64,000 bases of DNA from NCBI GenBank assembly GCA_008017155.1, contig SSGX01000015.1, positions 1-64,000 of the forward strand, read 5' to 3'. Below, in pieces: positions 62,957 to 64,000 of this stretch (its first letter is position 1; each line of letters starts with the position of its first letter). The notes below the pieces were generated by a model. That model worked only from the letters and a program-made list of their open reading frames with translations, ran no database searches and was not told the origin of the DNA. Source of the DNA: Neisseriales bacterium. Its GTDB lineage: Bacteria > Pseudomonadota > Gammaproteobacteria > Burkholderiales > UBA11063. The position numbers were made by a program, and so were the translations under genes.

Positions 62957-64000
62957 CTTGCACTCCTTTAGCTATAAGCTCAATTAATTTCTGGCTAATT
63001 TGATCTACGGGAATATTTTTCACGCTACTCTCATCATAAACTGCAGTAAGATGACTAAATAACGGCAGCCGATATTCTGGTTCAAAATAACCAAATAAAG
63101 CAACCCCTTTTAAACCATATCCTGAAGCAATATGCATTAACCCACCATCACAACCAAGAAAATATCCTGAAGATGCAATCAGTTGAGCAGCCTCGGCTAA
63201 ATTAAGCATATTTACTTTATTGATTACTCGATCACCGAACACCCCACTGATCTTATCTGCATCACTAAGCGCATTAGCATTCCCAGCTAGGATAATAGTT
63301 AGCTGTGGGTATTTAATAAGAAGCTTATCTACTACTTCAACCCATTTATCATAAACCCTTCTTTTCTCATCTTCACCACCAACCGCAATTACTAGCTGAT
63401 TCTCCACTACCTCGGACTTTATTTTCTTTAATTCTGGAAATGCCATACAATCGAGCTCTTTTTGCTCACAAGGATAACCTAATAAAGCATTAATCCGATG
63501 AAAACTATAGAGTATCCAGTTAAACTCAATCCCATCAAAATGTCCGCGAAAATGACAATATGGTACTTTACTAAAATATTTCTTCTTAGTTTTAAGTGAA
63601 ATACTTTTTACAGAGTCAAGCAGGATCAAATCATAATTAGCATCTATTTGGCTAACATCAGTATAAACTTGGCTAAACCAATCATCATTGATAAATAATA
63701 GATAAACTTTTTCATCCAGAAGCACATCCAGCTGGTAACCCTTATCAATTAATAATTTCCGACCACTAAATGCCATAACTGCATCACCAATGTTTTTAAT
63801 TGATGTTGCTATCCATAAAATTCGCTGGGTATTTTCAGGAATATTTCCACGCTCCAAAAACTTCTGCCCACTCATACATAAAGATATTTCCCTGCGAAAT
63901 AGTCGCCAATTTTCATTAAACTTATGCCCAAAACTTTCCGTTTTTAATTGAAAACTAGCCTTATGTGGTATTTGTGTCAGAAATTCTGGCGTATAACGTT
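62949..64000 (-). CDS. Glycosyltransferase family 9 (heptosyltransferase-like), probably partial at its N-terminus
   Basis: This is a GT-B enzyme like the heptosyltransferases of LPS inner-core synthesis. From the ATG at 63875 it has WIATSIKNIGDAVMAFSGRK, VIAVGGEDEKRRVYDKWVEV and the nucleotide-sugar site GCDGGLMHIASGYGLKGVAL. That ATG lacks a good ribosome-binding site. The same frame stays open upstream to the window edge without a stop (41 codons, ending NENWRLFRREISLC before the Met), so the real start is probably outside the window. It is first in the visible four-gene glycan operon. Confidence 0.75.
   Translation of the reverse strand, partial: RYTPEFLTQIPHKASFQLKTESFGHKFNENWRLFRREISLCMSGQKFLERGNIPENTQRILWIATSIKNIGDAVMAFSGRKLLIDKGYQLDVLLDEKVYLLFINDDWFSQVYTDVSQIDANYDLILLDSVKSISLKTKKKYFSKVPYCHFRGHFDGIEFNWILYSFHRINALLGYPCEQKELDCMAFPELKKIKSEVVENQLVIAVGGEDEKRRVYDKWVEVVDKLLIKYPQLTIILAGNANALSDADKISGVFGDRVINKVNMLNLAEAAQLIASSGYFLGCDGGLMHIASGYGLKGVALFGYFEPEYRLPLFSHLTAVYDESSVKNIPVDQISQKLIELIAKGVQDD

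Overview
The window is AT-rich chromosomal DNA from a Gram-negative proteobacterium. Evidence for this includes an str-type ribosomal cluster (rpsL-rpsG-fusA-tuf), a tol-pal envelope cluster, outer-membrane lipoproteins, lipooligosaccharide-type glycosyltransferases (GT25, GT9), IHF, and cytochrome bd with CydX- and CydP-like small subunits. The DUF3460-type protein at 18388 and the CydP-like protein at 55124 point to Betaproteobacteria, perhaps a low-GC Neisseriales relative. That placement is inference. Most of the window is core housekeeping DNA with tightly packed, often overlapping genes.

Layout. 1-3404 (minus): tuf (cut by the window edge), fusA, rpsG and rpsL, read from an extended -10 promoter at about 3545. 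3.5-10.3 kb is an accessory block. It starts with a frameshifted IS481-like transposase remnant. Next come three minus-strand genes: a large lipoprotein with six Ig-like repeats and a thaumatin-like C-terminus, an alpha/beta hydrolase, and a small lipoprotein. A divergent MerR/TipA-type regulator follows. Between regulator and operon lies a near-ideal MerR-type promoter, with a 19-bp spacer filled by a 21-bp palindrome. A small broken reading frame closes the block. 10.3-14.5 kb (plus): POT peptide permease with an Ntn asparaginase, greB-tyrA, and a small secreted protein. 14.5-19.3 kb: rarA (minus), nudJ-mnmA, a 2OG-Fe(II) oxygenase, DUF3460 and an O-methyltransferase. 19.3-24.0 kb (plus): tolR-tolA-tolB, a novel three-repeat secreted protein, pal, cpoB and an Mth938-like protein; tolQ is not next to tolR. 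24.3-36.2 kb (minus): cutC, a YqiA-like esterase, a beta-barrel protein, dedA, glmM, ftsH, rlmE, two transporters, an rsmB-like gene and coaD. 36.4-42.0 kb: sodB, then tgt, an EamA transporter and secA. 42.1-51.9 kb (minus) is a fatty-acid degradation locus: fadB/fadN-type, fadA, fadD, an SDR, fadE, an acyl-CoA-binding protein and a hydrolase. 52.2-55.3 kb: cydP-cydA-cydB-cydX. 55.4-60.5 kb: rpmI-rplT, a LOG protein, pheS-pheT and ihfA. 60.5-64.0 kb: four overlapping glycosyltransferase genes, the first running off the window edge.

The clearest non-routine signals are the MerR-controlled thaumatin-like lipoprotein operon, a dispersed family of nested palindromes with GTAC-GTAC apices (near 371, 34344 and 49501), and a tol-pal cluster that lacks tolQ and carries an extra repeat protein. 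All calls come from reading the sequence; no database search was run.
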